Origin: Choristoneura fumiferana
Lineage: Eukaryota > Arthropoda > Insecta > Lepidoptera > Tortricidae
Length of the DNA: 64,000 bases
Assembly (NCBI RefSeq): GCF_025370935.1
Contig: NC_133490.1
Location: forward strand, 9,426,751-9,490,750
Direction of reading: 5' to 3'
Of the stretch, positions 9,896 to 20,334 are shown in pieces. The notes below the pieces were generated by a model. The model worked only from the letters and a program-made list of their open reading frames with translations, did no database searches and had not been told where the DNA came from. Each line of letters starts with the position of its first letter. Position 1 is the stretch's first letter. Position numbers and translations under genes: made by a program.

Positions 9896-10218
9896 GAGGC
9901 CGCACTATATGCAGTTATACCGCCGCGGTCCTTAACCGCGTGACTTTGTGAATCAAGTACTTTTATTTTTATTTATTTCATTGTAAAGTCATGTAGGTAC
10001 ATATTTGTGGAAGGTGTTACATTAGGTATTATTATTAGGTAGTCCATGACACCCTGCAAGGGCACACAATATTTATAATTATGAAGTTAATGGTATTAAA
10101 TCAATTATTACAATGTCAAAAGTAAACTAATGCAAGCGGCCGCATTGGGTTTTAAGTTTACTTGTATAAAAAAGTCACGAGGTTAAAAACCGCGGCGGTT
10201 TAGCCGTAGTGCAGCCTC
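9896..10218. mobile_element. DNA transposon remnant with about 50-bp TIRs
   Basis: The left end GAGGCCGCACTATATGCAGT, followed by TATACCGCCGCGG and CGCGTGACTTT, is repeated in inverse as AAAGTCACGAGG, CCGCGGCGGTTTAGCCG and TAGTGCAGCCTC. The interior is AT-rich and non-coding. The target-site duplication is not obvious. Confidence 0.65.
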
Positions 10219-10502
10219 GTCCTAAAAGGGATCAAATCTTTTGAAACTTGCCGCCAACACCCCGTAGAAAAGCTAGTTTAAACTTTTTTTAGCTCTAACC
10301 TAAACTAAATAAGATCCAACTTGATTTAGAGTTTAAAAGGTAATCGAATGCAGCCGGATCGGATCGCCGGTTATCCATTTCGATCTCGCATCTATCTTGC
10401 CGGGACTTCATCCGGGGGTCTGATAAACGACCGGGTACCGGCCATGACCGGGACCAAGGGATGTGGTGCAAAACTGTTTGCGGGATGTTAATCGGGGAAG
10501 AA
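10219..10502. other. Short GC-richer spacer
   Basis: A patch rich in CCGG/CGGG (about 10350-10460) interrupts the AT-rich background. A minus-strand open frame crosses it and ends inside the neighbouring transposon. I see no protein-family pattern and do not call it a gene. Confidence 0.3.
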
Positions 10503-10775
10503 CCCAACCAGCAAAAAAGTCTTGGATTGCGCACTTTATGAGAGTGGTGGGCTTATAGCGCTCTTATAATTGTTTTGGAACATGTTACTGCTCTTATATT
10601 AGCCTTAGATAAGCTAGTACAGACTCAAGAACTCTCTATCTTATAACCTAGTCTCATATATGTATATAAGCTCATTTTATAATACTATTATAAGCCTCTT
10701 ACTCCTACAATAACATTTACGAAGACTCATTGTACTTGAGAATATCTGTTCTTATAGCACCATTCTCTAAGTTTA

Positions 10776-11330
10776 TTTGATTTTATAATGGTCCTGATAA
10801 ATGCTCTTGTAAGAATGTCAGACTAATATCAGCATAACATAAGAACATTATAAGCGTATACTTTTTTGATCTTGTTTAAAGCTATTGTAAGATCGATAGC
10901 AATAGTTTAGTAAGATATTAGAATGATATTAGTTCATTTGATTTTATAATGTTCCTGATAAATGCCCTTGTAAGAATGTCAGACTAATATCAGCATAACA
11001 TAAGAACATTATAAGCGTATACTTTTTTGATCTTGTTTAAAGCTATTATAAGATCAATAGCAATAGTTTAGTAAGATATTAGAATGATATTAGTTAATTT
11101 GATTTTATAATGGTCCTGATAAATGCTCTTGTAAGAATGTCAGACTAATATCAGCATAACATAAGAACATTATAAGCGTATACTTTTTTGATCTTGTTTA
11201 AAGCTATTATAAGATCAATAGCAATATTTTAGTAAGATATTAGAATGATATTAGTTCATTTGATTTTATAATGGTTTTGATAAATGCTTTTGTAAGAATG
11301 TCAGCCTAATATAAGCATAACATAAAAACA
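10776..11330 (+). repeat. 161-bp tandem repeat, 3 copies plus a partial fourth
   Basis: The unit starts TTTGATTTTATAATGGTCCT at 10776, 10937 and 11098, with a truncated copy from 11259. The spacing is exactly 161 bp each time and the units differ by only a few bases. Each unit carries TTATAAGCG and ATATTAG elements like those of the transposon's subterminal regions, so it is part of that element. Confidence 0.85.
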
Positions 11331-11338
11331 CCAGACAA

Positions 11339-11534
11339 GTTAAGTGTTGAGAAAGATATTGGTGAGGGTTCTGCAGGATTTTATTTCATGCAAGAAGTCG
11401 ATATAGAGGACAGAGATTCAGTCTGTGACATAGATCATGTCAGTGAAAATGAATCTTCGACCGAGGACGAAACCGATTATGAAAAAGATTTTGCCTTAAA
11501 AAGTGATTTACACTGCAGTTGGGCATTGACTTAA
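11339..11534 (+). pseudogene. Acidic coding remnant inside DNA transposon
   Basis: Reading from 11339 in one frame to the TAA at 11532 gives a conceptual peptide starting DKLSVEKDIGEGSAG, running through an acidic stretch with ENESSTEDETDYEKDF and ending HCSWALT. The acidity and the lack of stops over about 65 codons suggest an old N-terminal transposase exon. No ATG precedes it in a good context and I recognise no catalytic domain. Confidence 0.4.
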
Positions 11535-12049
11535 AGTATAAATAATTCAAAAAAACACATTTTTCTAAAGTTTTTTCTTTGGAAAAGTTGTTTGTTACTA
11601 ATCAGTATATGCATACGCTTTCGTATCAACGCCTAATTAGAATTCAACCTGTATAAGTCGCAAAACCCAATTCCAGAGATTGCTGTGGCCATCAAGAAAT
11701 TATTATATCACGGAAAAATGCATGCTATATCTCTTCTAGAAATGGCGTATACTTTTCCACACTAGTGCGCAAAGTAGCACTTTTTGTGCCTGAGTAGGTA
11801 ATTCGCACAAATATCCTTTCGGGTTGTAATTATATTTACATGGCAATTGCCATTTTACACCCAGGGGAAGATGTGAAATCATATGCTCACCACGGGAAAT
11901 TATAAAGAAAGCCTCAGATAGCTTGTTTATAGCCCTCGCCTTCGGCTCGGGCCAAATACCCGCAATCTGAGACTTTCTTTATATTATTTCCCTATGTGAA
12001 CAATTTACTAATATTTGTTTGATTTTATGGTTTTCATCTTCTTTTACAG

Positions 12050-12190
12050 ATATTTACTCAGGAGATGTAAAGCCATCAAATTTAGATGTTTATCCGGGGC
12101 CTTTTGTTAGTGAAATGAATCAGCTTGAAAAAGGATTTACTGTCACTACTAAGATAGGAACTGAAAAAAACGTTATTGTAATGGCCGCAT
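12050..12190 (+). pseudogene. Possible transposase-domain exon remnant
   Basis: A good acceptor (TCTTTTACAG, ending 12050) precedes a frame reading IYSGDVKPSNLDVY, then PFVSEMNQLEKGF and GTEKNVIVM. The pattern of KP..., then PFV.E...L..G, followed by a hydrophobic strand recalls the start of the transposase domain found in tnp2-like insect proteins. The frame stays open to 12241, but the catalytic and zinc-binding parts are absent. Confidence 0.35.
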
Positions 12191-13189
12191 CCGTGACACG
12201 TTTCACTCAACAAGAAATGAGTTTCTTTCCAAGGCCATGTTAAATTCTTTAACATACGGAAGTCTTTCTTGGTCAAGTAATGGTCTAAATCCATATATTC
12301 AGCCATTTACATCACCAACGTTGTCACTTAAATAAAAAGTAAAAACTTTTAGTATATTTGTTTTTATAAAGTCAAGTGATCAGGTTAGGATAAAATCAGG
12401 TAAAGGTTAAACAGTTCATGTTTTATGTAGGTAAAGCAAGGAACCCTAAATTAATTTAACATGGCCGTACCATTGGTATTCAGAATGCTAATATTAGAGT
12501 AAATGATCTTACAATAGTCTAATAGTGCGCTGGAAAAGTGCAACTATAACAATGGCATCATTTTCACTACAATTATAGAAATAAAAAAATATACGAGGAT
12601 AGAAAATACTATTTTAATTGATTATTTGAGTGGGCGCATGAAATTTGAAGCGTAAAACAGGGTCTACTTTACAGTAAATAATATGTTCCAACGTAAATAC
12701 TTACCGCGCAACATAAAGAACCACCAATGATAACAAACACGTTATTAATATTACTACTATTATTATACTTGCATTCAGTTTGTCACTACAATATTTTATT
12801 CTGCCACGCTGCAGTTCACTCACCGAGCATAATGCACGCGGAATGTTTCAAAATTTCGTGTGGTCGTACATAAAATCAAAATAAGCTTGTTTAGGCTCAC
12901 AAGATTCTAACGTTGGACCAATATAAGCCTATGCAGGCTTACAAAATACTTACGTAAAAGCGATATTAGCCTAAGGCAGCTTAAATTAGTTTTGTAAAGA
13001 TTATTGTAAATGCGAACAGTATTCAATAAGACTGATATTAGGACGATGTTAAAATAAATACGCTTATAATTTGTGCCCAAATCCAGGCTTATACGATGAT
13101 ATAAAACTAATATTAGAGTGAAAATTTATAGTCTTGAGATGGTTGTAAGAGGGATTTTGCTGGTTGGGAATAAGGGTGGTGTAGGAACT

Positions 13190-13310
13190 TAAGGAGATCT
13201 CATGCCCCAATGACCTTCGATCTGAATTCCTTAGTTTTCTAAAGTTTTTTTGCAGCTTATTATATTAACAACAACGGTTTAATCAATAAAGTATCCCATA
13301 TTTACTTCAA
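13190..13310 (+). repeat. Repeat paralogous to 21738-22110 without its insert
   Basis: ATGCCCCAATGACCTTCGAT through AATTCCTTAGTTTTC matches 21738-21776. It then passes directly to CTTATTATATTAACAA, which matches 22077-22093. At 21777-22076 the two halves are separated by an R1 insertion, so this copy represents the unfilled paralogous site. Confidence 0.6.
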
Positions 13311-14146
13311 AGTTCATTGTCAGCGTTTGACTCGCGGAGGAACACTTAGCCAAGTTAACATTTGTCGTAGAGATTACATTTATCGTTAATTAAATTATTT
13401 TAAAATACTTACGTAAAAGTGATGTTTATGTAGTGAAGATACAACTGAAACTTATGCTGCGTAAGGATTAATAAGACTGTCTGAGACGAATAACACAAGC
13501 GGCTCATCGGTAAAGTATTCATTATACGTTTATAAAATTTGAATGAAAGTTGAAGATAAACGATTTGAACGGAAATCTCAACTGAATTCGAGCACCTAAT
13601 AGGATGTGTGAATCACTACAAAAACGTTAGCATACCAACTACCGCATATTAATAAAAAATAAAAAAATGTTGCCAGTGTAAAGAGACCATAGAGAAATAT
13701 TCAATAAATATGTTAAAAACTGCAAGATTGATTCGAATAAAATAATGTCCATAAAAGCATTGTAGTCAGCTTCGACCACTAGAATAACGTATCACCTTGT
13801 TCCAAAAACACCATAAACTAACTAAAGTTGTTCCATTTTGTTTTATCAGCTCTATACGTGTCCTAACTTACAAACGTCAAAGGGCAGTCTGAAGCCTATA
13901 TTTTAATACAATTGTAATTTAGCGCGCATGCGCGGGAGAAATCGTGCGTTATTAATGGGTCCTAGGTAAGTTATGGAATGGTCACCCTACACTTAGGGGA
14001 TAGTTGGGACTTGTCCACAGTTTGACGGTTGCATGAGATATGAATACACCAATATTTGGGTTAGTTACGTATAGGCACGAAAGTAGAATCCAAAATAATA
14101 TAATCTCTTGCTCACATGGGTCAAAATGAGCGAGACGGATTAAATG
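13311..14146. other. Spacer without recognisable feature
   Basis: AT-rich unassigned sequence. No coding pattern or TE terminus is seen. Confidence 0.35.
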
Positions 14147-14640
14147 TTCTTTTTACCCGACTGCCCGAAGGAGGGTTATGTTTTTCGAGCGTATGTATCT
14201 ATGTATGTATGTGGTTATGTATGTCCATTTCTTTGGTCCTCGCTGCTGCCTAAACGGCTAGACGGAGTTTAACATATGAGGTATCATTGGATTCGTCATG
14301 ACTCTCGGAGTGACATAAGCTATACAATATTTAAATATGGCGTCTACGAAAAAAAATATGGCGGAGGAATGAAAAAATATATTTTGTATTGCAACAATAT
14401 GGGTATCAAATGAAAGCTAATAATTAGCACATTCTTAATATATATATATGGGTTATAATAATACTTTTAATCTACCGTTTTCACATAAATATCAAAAAAG
14501 TGTAAAATAAAACATTAAATTAAAAAAATCAAAAACCCGACTGCCAAAACTAAAAGGAAGAAAATAAGTCTAGTGGTCTAGAACTCTGTTAAGTAGCTAA
14601 TTTAAAGTTCAACAGTCGGGACCCATTTAAATCGTGACGC
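14147..14640 (+). repeat. Dispersed repeat R3 plus hairpin-repeat arm
   Basis: It begins ACCCGACTGCCCGAAGGAGG, continues through TATG microsatellite, CCATTTCTTTGGTCCTCGCTG, GAGGTATCATTGGATTCGTC and CTACCGTTTTCACATAAATA, and ends at about 14545 with AAAACCCGACTGCC. It then carries a single arm of the hairpin repeat seen at 7955-8215. Confidence 0.7.
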
Positions 14641-14804
14641 TCAAAAACTCTTAGTAATGTTTTAACAAACATATAAAAGTATGTTTATTACGGCCTTTAC
14701 TAACTAAATTTGCGGTTATAACTAAAATAAACTAAACACGTCTGATCACACTTAATCCTAGAGGCAAGTAATTTTTTAAACCTAAACCAACAAAAAGCTT
14801 TAAA

Positions 14805-15030
14805 ACCCCCGACTTTGTCACTTTAAAGTTCAATATCTCAAAAACGGCTGTACAAATTTTGATATAGAAACATATCTAAGAACCATCGCTAGAAAACCTG
14901 CTTTCAAATAAAAAAATGCATTCAAATCGGTCCATCCGTTTATGAGCTACGGTGCCACAGACAGACACACAGACACACATAGCGGTCAAACTTATAACAC
15001 CCCTCTTTTTGCGTCGGAGGTTAAAAAAGT
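14805..15030 (+). repeat. Dispersed repeat R2
   Basis: It carries the same ordered blocks as 5535-5852, from CCCCGACTTTGTCAC to GCGTCGGAGGTTAAA, with the GAGCTACGGTGCCACAGACA block intact. Confidence 0.75.
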
Positions 15031-15530
15031 ACCTATTACACACAAAGTTTGTTATGAAAACTCATCCACCCACTCGAATCTGTCCGTAACTTTAAAACCT
15101 TGTGTATAAAGCTCCCCCCTTGTGGCAAAGTGACATAACTTCAAATAATAAATAGCTACGAAGGGCGCTAGACAAAGGTGGTCAACTCAACTTAGCCGTT
15201 TGTTCACTTAGTCACTTAGCAAGTGATAAGGATAAATCATTGGACCGGGATTAATCAAATTAGTCCTAAGTTATGTCGGTGGTCAGATTTGAGAAATATT
15301 ATACCTACATCATATTAGCTTTTACTGGCTCTGTATGTGATAACATTAGATTGGGCTGTTGTAGGTAATAAGGTATTTTAAATTCAAATTGATTTCTTTT
15401 ATTTGTAAGAATACAGTAGAATTTTAATGATTAATATTTAAACTTTAGAATTTATATCATTAATCTATCTATATATCTTATACCTTTAAACGAGCAATTC
15501 TTGTATTTATATGTAAATATATAATTAGAA
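15031..15530. other. Spacer without recognisable feature
   Basis: AT-rich unassigned sequence upstream of the zinc-finger exons. Confidence 0.3.
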
Positions 15531-15735
15531 TCTCGGAAAAGGCTCCAACGATTTCAATGAAATTTGGTATGGGGGGTTTTCGGGGACGACAAATCGATCT
15601 AGCTTGGACTATCTCTAAGAAAACGCTTATTATCGAGTTTTAGCCCAAGCAAATGTCAGTTACCCAAGTACTGACATTTATATCACGCGAGAACTATAAA
15701 AAAATCCGGGATAAATTTTTATCGTAAGTCCTTTA
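15531..15735 (+). repeat. Dispersed repeat R6 (LINE-tail type)
   Basis: It contains TCTCGGAAAAGGCTCCAACG, TTTCAATGAAATTTGGTATG, ACAAATCGATCTAGCTTGG and TATCTCTAAGAAAACGC, a block order I know from lepidopteran LINE 3' untranslated regions. It is non-coding. Confidence 0.6.
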
Positions 15736-16072
15736 CAAAAAGATAAATATTTAGCATTTTTGCGGTGTTATTCGCCATTACCATTACCAAATAATGTTTA
15801 AAAAAAACTAATAAAATTACTGTCATCAGAAAAGCTTGTACTAAAAATCAGAAACAAAGAGAGGAAACGAAAGATTTATTTTCGTTACATTAGTTACATT
15901 AGTAATAAGACTAAAAACAACAATAAAACAAAGTTACGTGGGGATACGACATGACACCAAAAAGGTCCTCCATTCAGCATGACGTTATGTGCACCAACGC
16001 TGGTTTTCAGTAGAGCCCAAACGTTATTACGTATGGATGCATTATTTCTAAAACAAACTTATTTCTTTTCAG
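15736..16072. other. Sequence upstream of exon A, ending in a splice acceptor
   Basis: Unassigned AT-rich DNA that ends with a pyrimidine-rich tract (TATTTCTTTTCAG, ending 16072). It is read as the end of an intron preceding exon A. Confidence 0.5.
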
Positions 16073-16190
16073 GCCAAGATGAGTACGGGAGATGGGTCCG
16101 TGGGGCACCAGAAGACGGACGAGAGGCTGGGCCACCATCAGTCCATGAGCCAGATGCTGTACGGAGCCGGGCTGGGCCCGGGACGATCGG
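16073..16190 (+). CDS. Zinc-finger protein, exon A (probable start codon exon)
   Basis: The exon is bounded by the acceptor TTTCTTTTCAG and a weak donor (GG followed by GTTGGT). It reads GCC AAG then ATG at 16079, giving MSTGDGSVGHQKTDERLGHH, then QSMSQMLYGAGLG and PGRS. The context CCAAGATGA suits initiation. Because the frame is also open upstream to the acceptor, an internal exon cannot be excluded. Coding GC content is clearly higher than the surroundings. It ends in phase 1, which fits exon B. The low-complexity Gly/His/Gln N-terminus is typical of C2H2 transcription factors and would act in the nucleus. Confidence 0.65.
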
Positions 16191-16211
16191 GTTGGTCACC
16201 ACTTACCATTA

Positions 16212-16380
16212 AAAATATCGAGGGTATTCTGGCAAAACAGAATAAGTGCATATTTAAAAAAAAATAGTTACATACATAGGCATACTCAACTTTTTCTGCT
16301 TTATTTATCTAGCAAATCCGTATAGGTAAATAAATATTGTGCACTTATCCGTTTCTGCCAGAAATACCATCGATATATTT
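16212..16380. mobile_element. MITE in intron 1
   Basis: The ends ATATCGAGGGTATTCTGGC and GCCAGAAATACCATCGATAT form inverted repeats that continue into AGAATAAGTGCA and its complement. It is about 169 bp and non-coding. A related element is nested in the hAT-like transposon at 23030-23190. Confidence 0.65.
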
Positions 16381-16432
16381 AACACAGCAACAACAATAAT
16401 CACTGACTACCAAACCTTGCTCACCCGCCACC

Positions 16433-16560
16433 TTTTTTTATGATATAGGAGAAAAACGAGCAAACGGATCGTCTGATGGTAAGCGATTACCGTCGCCCAC
16501 ACTTGCAACACCAGAAGAGTCACAAGTGCATTGCCGGCCTTTAGACCTTACCGCAACCTT
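16433..16560 (-). repeat. R1-related repeat fragment
   Basis: Blocks ACGAGCAAACGGATCGTCTG, ATGGTAAGCGATTACCGTCG, TGCAACACCAGAAGAG and GCATTGCCGGCC parallel the end of R1 as seen at 21790-21880, but are more diverged. A shorter relative lies near 39478-39535 in the left arm. Confidence 0.5.
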
Positions 16561-16970
16561 ACGACCTAATGCAACAAACAACAACAATTATTATACAGTC
16601 GTTTATTGATACAAGATAGTTTAAGCGACACAGAAAGTAAGTAGGTAGGTACTCAGCGTAAAATTTACAAAATAACCAAATCGGCCCTAAAAAATAATTA
16701 AGGCAGTCAGTTTTTTTTTTATTTCATACTTTTTTGATGTTCCTTTGTTATAGATAGTTTAAAAATGTTACAACATGACATGTTTGTTTATATGTTTGAA
16801 ATAAACTAACTATTAGCTTTTTATTTGATATCGATAGTACTAAAATTAATAAAAGTATCCCCCTCCGCCGTATTCCTGTAATTTTCCATATTTTTGTGTT
16901 TTTGATTTAAATAAGTAGGTAATTCGTATTTTACAAGTTGAACTGTAACAATGAATGAACTTACTTAATT
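16561..16970. other. Intronic spacer without recognisable feature
   Basis: AT-rich intron sequence between two R1-type fragments. Nothing is recognised. Confidence 0.3.
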
Positions 16971-17235
16971 TGCAGGTGGTAGGACCTTGTGCAAGGTCCG
17001 CCCGGATTGCTACCACCATCTTGCTCGCTAATCCTGCCGTGAAGCAGCAGTGCTTGCACTGTTGTGTTTCGGCGGGGAGAGTAAAACAGCCGGTGAAATT
17101 ATTGGCACTTGAGGTATCCCATCTTAGGCCTCTAGGTTGGCAACGCATCTGCAATCCCCTTGGTGTTGCAGGTGTCTATGGCGGTGGTGATCTTTTATCA
17201 TCAGAAGACCCACTTGCTCGTTTTCCATCCAGTAA
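16971..17235 (+). repeat. Dispersed repeat R1
   Basis: It runs from TTTGCAGGTGGTAGGACC through GCAAGGTCCGCCCGGATTGC, AGCAGCAGTGCTTGCACTG, ACAGCCGGTGAAATTATTGG and CTTAGGCCTCTAGGTTGGC to GACCCACTTGCTCG. Full copies lie at 21787-22050 (-) and 59645-59912 (+), with partial copies at 27910-28010, 28940-29130 and 53968-54140. Open frames across it recur in every copy and are not genes. Confidence 0.8.
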
Positions 17236-17406
17236 AATAAAAATAAAACTTATATTATCTACCAAAACCAAATCGGTCTAGGAAGTTTCTATCAATGAAC
17301 TAAGAACACTTTCGTAGTCTCAGGAAAAACCCGGTGTATAGACAGTTTTGGTCAACATGTATATAACAACTTAACTAACACGATAACCATCAACCCCCAC
17401 TTCCAG

Positions 17407-17549
17407 GCTCGTCATCGTCATCACCGGTGGGGGGTGCCAACGCGGGCAGCGGCCTGCTAGTGGTCCCCCAACCCCTGGGCAAGGGACCCACGAAGCTACA
17501 ACCCCTGCATGCCCATGCGAGGAAGTATCACTGCAAGATGTGTCCCCAG
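17407..17549 (+). CDS. Zinc-finger protein, exon B (first half of a C2H2 finger)
   Basis: The acceptor CCCACTTCCAG and a strong donor (CAG followed by GTATGT) bound 143 bp. Joined to exon A in phase 1 it continues without a stop: a serine run, PVGGANAGSG, LLVVPQPLGKGPTKLQPL, then ARKYHCKMCPQ. YHCKMC supplies the C-x2-C half of a C2H2 finger, and the intron cuts before the histidines, so a further exon must follow. It ends in phase 0. The arrangement recalls the rotund/squeeze/LIN-29/ZNF384 group, but only one half-finger is visible, so no symbol is given. No following exon is found up to the gap at 40979. The intron enters the inverted duplication at about 18233. Confidence 0.7.
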
Positions 17550-17693
17550 GTATGTTCTATACACCCTTCATAGGCTAGAACAGACAGACTGCACTCCAAC
17601 TGCAACGTAACTTCAATTGCCGACTGCTCCATACAGTTCAATTGCAGCCAGCGTGCAAAACGCGAATGAAGGTATTCAAAATCCATATACTAT
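17550..17693. other. Start of intron 2
   Basis: Intron sequence after the strong donor. A short CAATTGC/GCAATTG-rich patch is seen, and nothing else. Confidence 0.4.
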
Positions 17694-17921
17694 ATACTTA
17701 TACTAATATTATAAATGCTAAAGTGTGTTTGTATGTTTGTGTGTTTTTCCGTCTTTCACGCCGCAATGGAGAGACGGATCGACGTGATTTTTGGCATAGA
17801 GATAGTTTATGGGCCCGAGAGTGACATAGGCTACTTTTTATCTCGTAAAAATGCACAGTTCCCAAGGGAACAGCGCGCGATAACCGAATACCACGCGGGC
17901 GGAGCCGCGGGAAAAAGCTAG
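17694..17921 (+). repeat. Dispersed repeat R7 in intron 2
   Basis: It runs from ATACTTATACTAATATTATA through TTTCACGCCGCAATGGAGAG, GATCGACGTGATTTTTGGC, GTGACATAGGCTACTTTTT and CGCGCGATAACCGAATACC to GCCGCGGGAAAAAGCTAG. I know this block order as one of the commonest lepidopteran interspersed repeats. A reverse copy, interrupted, lies inside the hAT-like element at 23278-23640. Confidence 0.75.
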
Positions 17922-18619
17922 GTAATAATAAAGGCAGTATCTTTAATAGAGAAATGCCGATTCCATATACGAATTTTTTAACGATGACACTGTAAAGTAG
18001 TTAAAATAAAGGTATTTTTGAAAAAAAAACTGACAATTTAGTTCCTAATTAATAAATTTATTTGACATATTTCTATACTACTTAATTTTAATTTAAATGA
18101 ACAAAATGTTCTTATCGTCATTTTGATAACATGTTATCTTCCATTTTTAGTTATTAGTTGTTACTGTGTGCCCTGACAGCGCGTCATGGACTAATTAATC
18201 AAAATAACATTCTTATTGCAATGCACCATCAACCAAATAAGTGGTCTATCAATTTTTAAACCAGTTCCCATCATTATGAATAATATGTCGCTAAAGTCAA
18301 ATTTCAAATTGACAGACACGTCTATTGGCATTATTGTTTTATGACATGCAAACGATTATCAACTTTAGGGTGGTAGACCACATACTTGGCTGATAAAGCA
18401 AATAAATATAAAATTTGGCAATAGGCAGTTCGCAGTTGTTGCAGTTGGAACGTAGTTCATCTGTACCTCCTAAGGCTTTAGGGTGATGGCTTTTAAAGGT
18501 ATTGACAACTTTTTTATTTTCTGGTTTTATTTTTGTAGTGCGTTCCAAATTTCAGGATTGGATTGGCTGATAACTTTACTAAAGGCCTAGTGTCAAATTT
18601 AGGTGCAACTTGAAAGATA

Positions 18620-18860
18620 TAACAACATTTGATTTAAATAACCTTTGGTGTAATGTTAAATTGGATATAATTTAATTTACTCTAGAAGTATCTAAATTAT
18701 TTAGGGTTATTATTAAATTATAATTAAAAAATGTGCCTAGAGTTAAGTAAGGTTAAATTTATACTACGAAACCATCGTAGAAAGATAACTTCTTAAGTAA
18801 ATCGAATGATATCAAATAAAACATTATACCAAAGTTTATGAAATAAAGTTGTTACAAATA
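18620..18860. repeat. AT-rich repeat related to the MITE at 20335
   Basis: It begins GATATAACAACATTTGAT and ends in TTATACCAAAGTTTATGAAA with GTTGTTACAAAT, giving decayed inverted ends like those at 20335-20596. The mirrored copy lies at about 63370-63620. Confidence 0.45.
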
Positions 18861-19689
18861 AAAAAAAATGACTTTTGATCCTTTTTCACATAGCTACTCA
18901 ACTTGTTTTTATTAGAATATTTTTTTTTACATAAGTCTTAATGCGTGTAACGTCAACATGTGTTACTAAAATGGAAAGGAAAGCAAACGTTCCAATTATT
19001 AGTTATTTTATAAATATAATTTTCCCCAACTCAACCTCTATAAAACAGCACATCAACTTGAGTCACATTTTTAACAGTTCCACTTTCCTTTTGCAATCAA
19101 ATCTTTTTTTTACTGTACCGTTAAATATTTTGGCGTCAGCGAGTTTCGGCTTCTAAAAAGGGCCGATGTGTGGCTCGTCAGGTGTCGGCAACTGTTTAAT
19201 AATAATTGATTTATAATTATAAAATTGCTGACCTTTTTGACTCGACAACAGATTAAATTGGCGTTAGCTATTAATATTGAATGGAATTTATTGATAATAA
19301 TAGCCCGGTGCTATTTAAAAAACAGCGAAATATGTTAACCTTATTTTGATGCCAATATTACTTTGTTTGAGAAATTATTTTTCAAGTCTTAATTATTTGA
19401 GGCTTGGAATTCTTCTCGCCTTTAATCTGATGGTTAACTTTTTTTTTCTTCGATAAATTGACATACAATAAAATTGTTAATATCATTTTATCTCCCGAAG
19501 TGCACGTTGTGTTCATTTTTTTTTTCTATCATGTGTGTAAAATCAACGATGCCGGTTCCTGAAGAAAAATTAAACAATATCAATTATCAAAGTAGGACTT
19601 AGGATAGTTTTCATCCCGGAAAACCGCATGATTCCCACGGGAAAGTAATATATACTTAAGTACATATTAAACACATCCTAAGTACCTAT

Positions 19690-19830
19690 ATACCGCTATA
19701 TAAGTAATAACTCGTGAACCAATATTCGTATTTTTCATATAATAATATCTGCCGTGGGATCAAACTCGGTACCTCAAGGTTTGTACTCAGGTTGTTTAAC
19801 CACTCGGCTATCCGATCGACTGAAATTATA
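19690..19830 (-). repeat. SINE S3 copy (left arm)
   Basis: The minus strand contains the tRNA-like head of S3 (GATAGCCGAGTGGTTAAACA, then GGTACCGAGTTTGATCCCAC). It mirrors 61895-62070, so it was present before the two arms separated. Confidence 0.65.
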
Positions 19831-20334
19831 AATATCACCCAATAGTTGCCTATCGCTGACCACCGGCGAAAACCAAAGCGAAATGACGCGACTCAGGAAT
19901 TCTGAAATTTACACAAACCGAATAAGTATTAACCGATTCGACTTTTTGTCCGTCAGTCTGCGCTCCGGCATCCCGAACTTTTGTAATGACATTCCTCGGG
20001 CCCCGGTTTTGATTAGAAAGGTTGACGATGACTGAAACCTGTCATGACATTTTGTACTCTATTTTGAGGGTAGTAAGAAGTTTTTGGGGAGATGGTTTTG
20101 TTGTAATTAACGGGATCAAAATTTCGAGGCAGAGTTACGGTTATTTTTTTTACTAAGAAAAGAAAGGAATTCTTTCGATACATAATGCTAAATGCAGTAA
20201 CTTTAATATTTTTCTTATTTTCTTACTCACTCCTAAAATAATACATAATAATATTATAAATACGAATGTAAGCTCGGACTCTCACATCTGTATTATTTTG
20301 GAATTTATATGCAAAATAACGGATGCCGCTCGAA

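Larger units (their letters stand above)
10503..13168 (+). mobile_element. 2.67-kb DNA transposon, decayed, family uncertain
   Basis: The terminal inverted repeats CCCAACCAGCAAAA and TTTTGCTGGTTGGG delimit the element. Subterminal regions on both sides are dense in CTTATA/TATAAG and ATATTAG motifs, which look like multiple transposase-binding sites. Inside lie a 161-bp tandem repeat (10776-11330) and two coding remnants (11339-11534 and 12050-12190). Flanks show no clear target-site duplication. Termini, subterminal repeats and a coding interior fit a cut-and-paste transposon of the tnp2-like transposase-domain group, but this assignment is an inference. Confidence 0.55.

Noticed and set aside
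10295..10534. A 79-codon minus-strand gene in a GC-richer patch
   Set aside because: The frame crosses a transposon terminus and shows no recognisable domain.
10776..11330. A CRISPR-like or satellite array
   Set aside because: The units are contiguous 161-bp repeats without spacers, limited to one transposon.
16846..17281. Cysteine-rich open frames on both strands
   Set aside because: Identical frames recur in every copy of repeat R1 (21873-22091, 59643-59831), so they are repeat artefacts.
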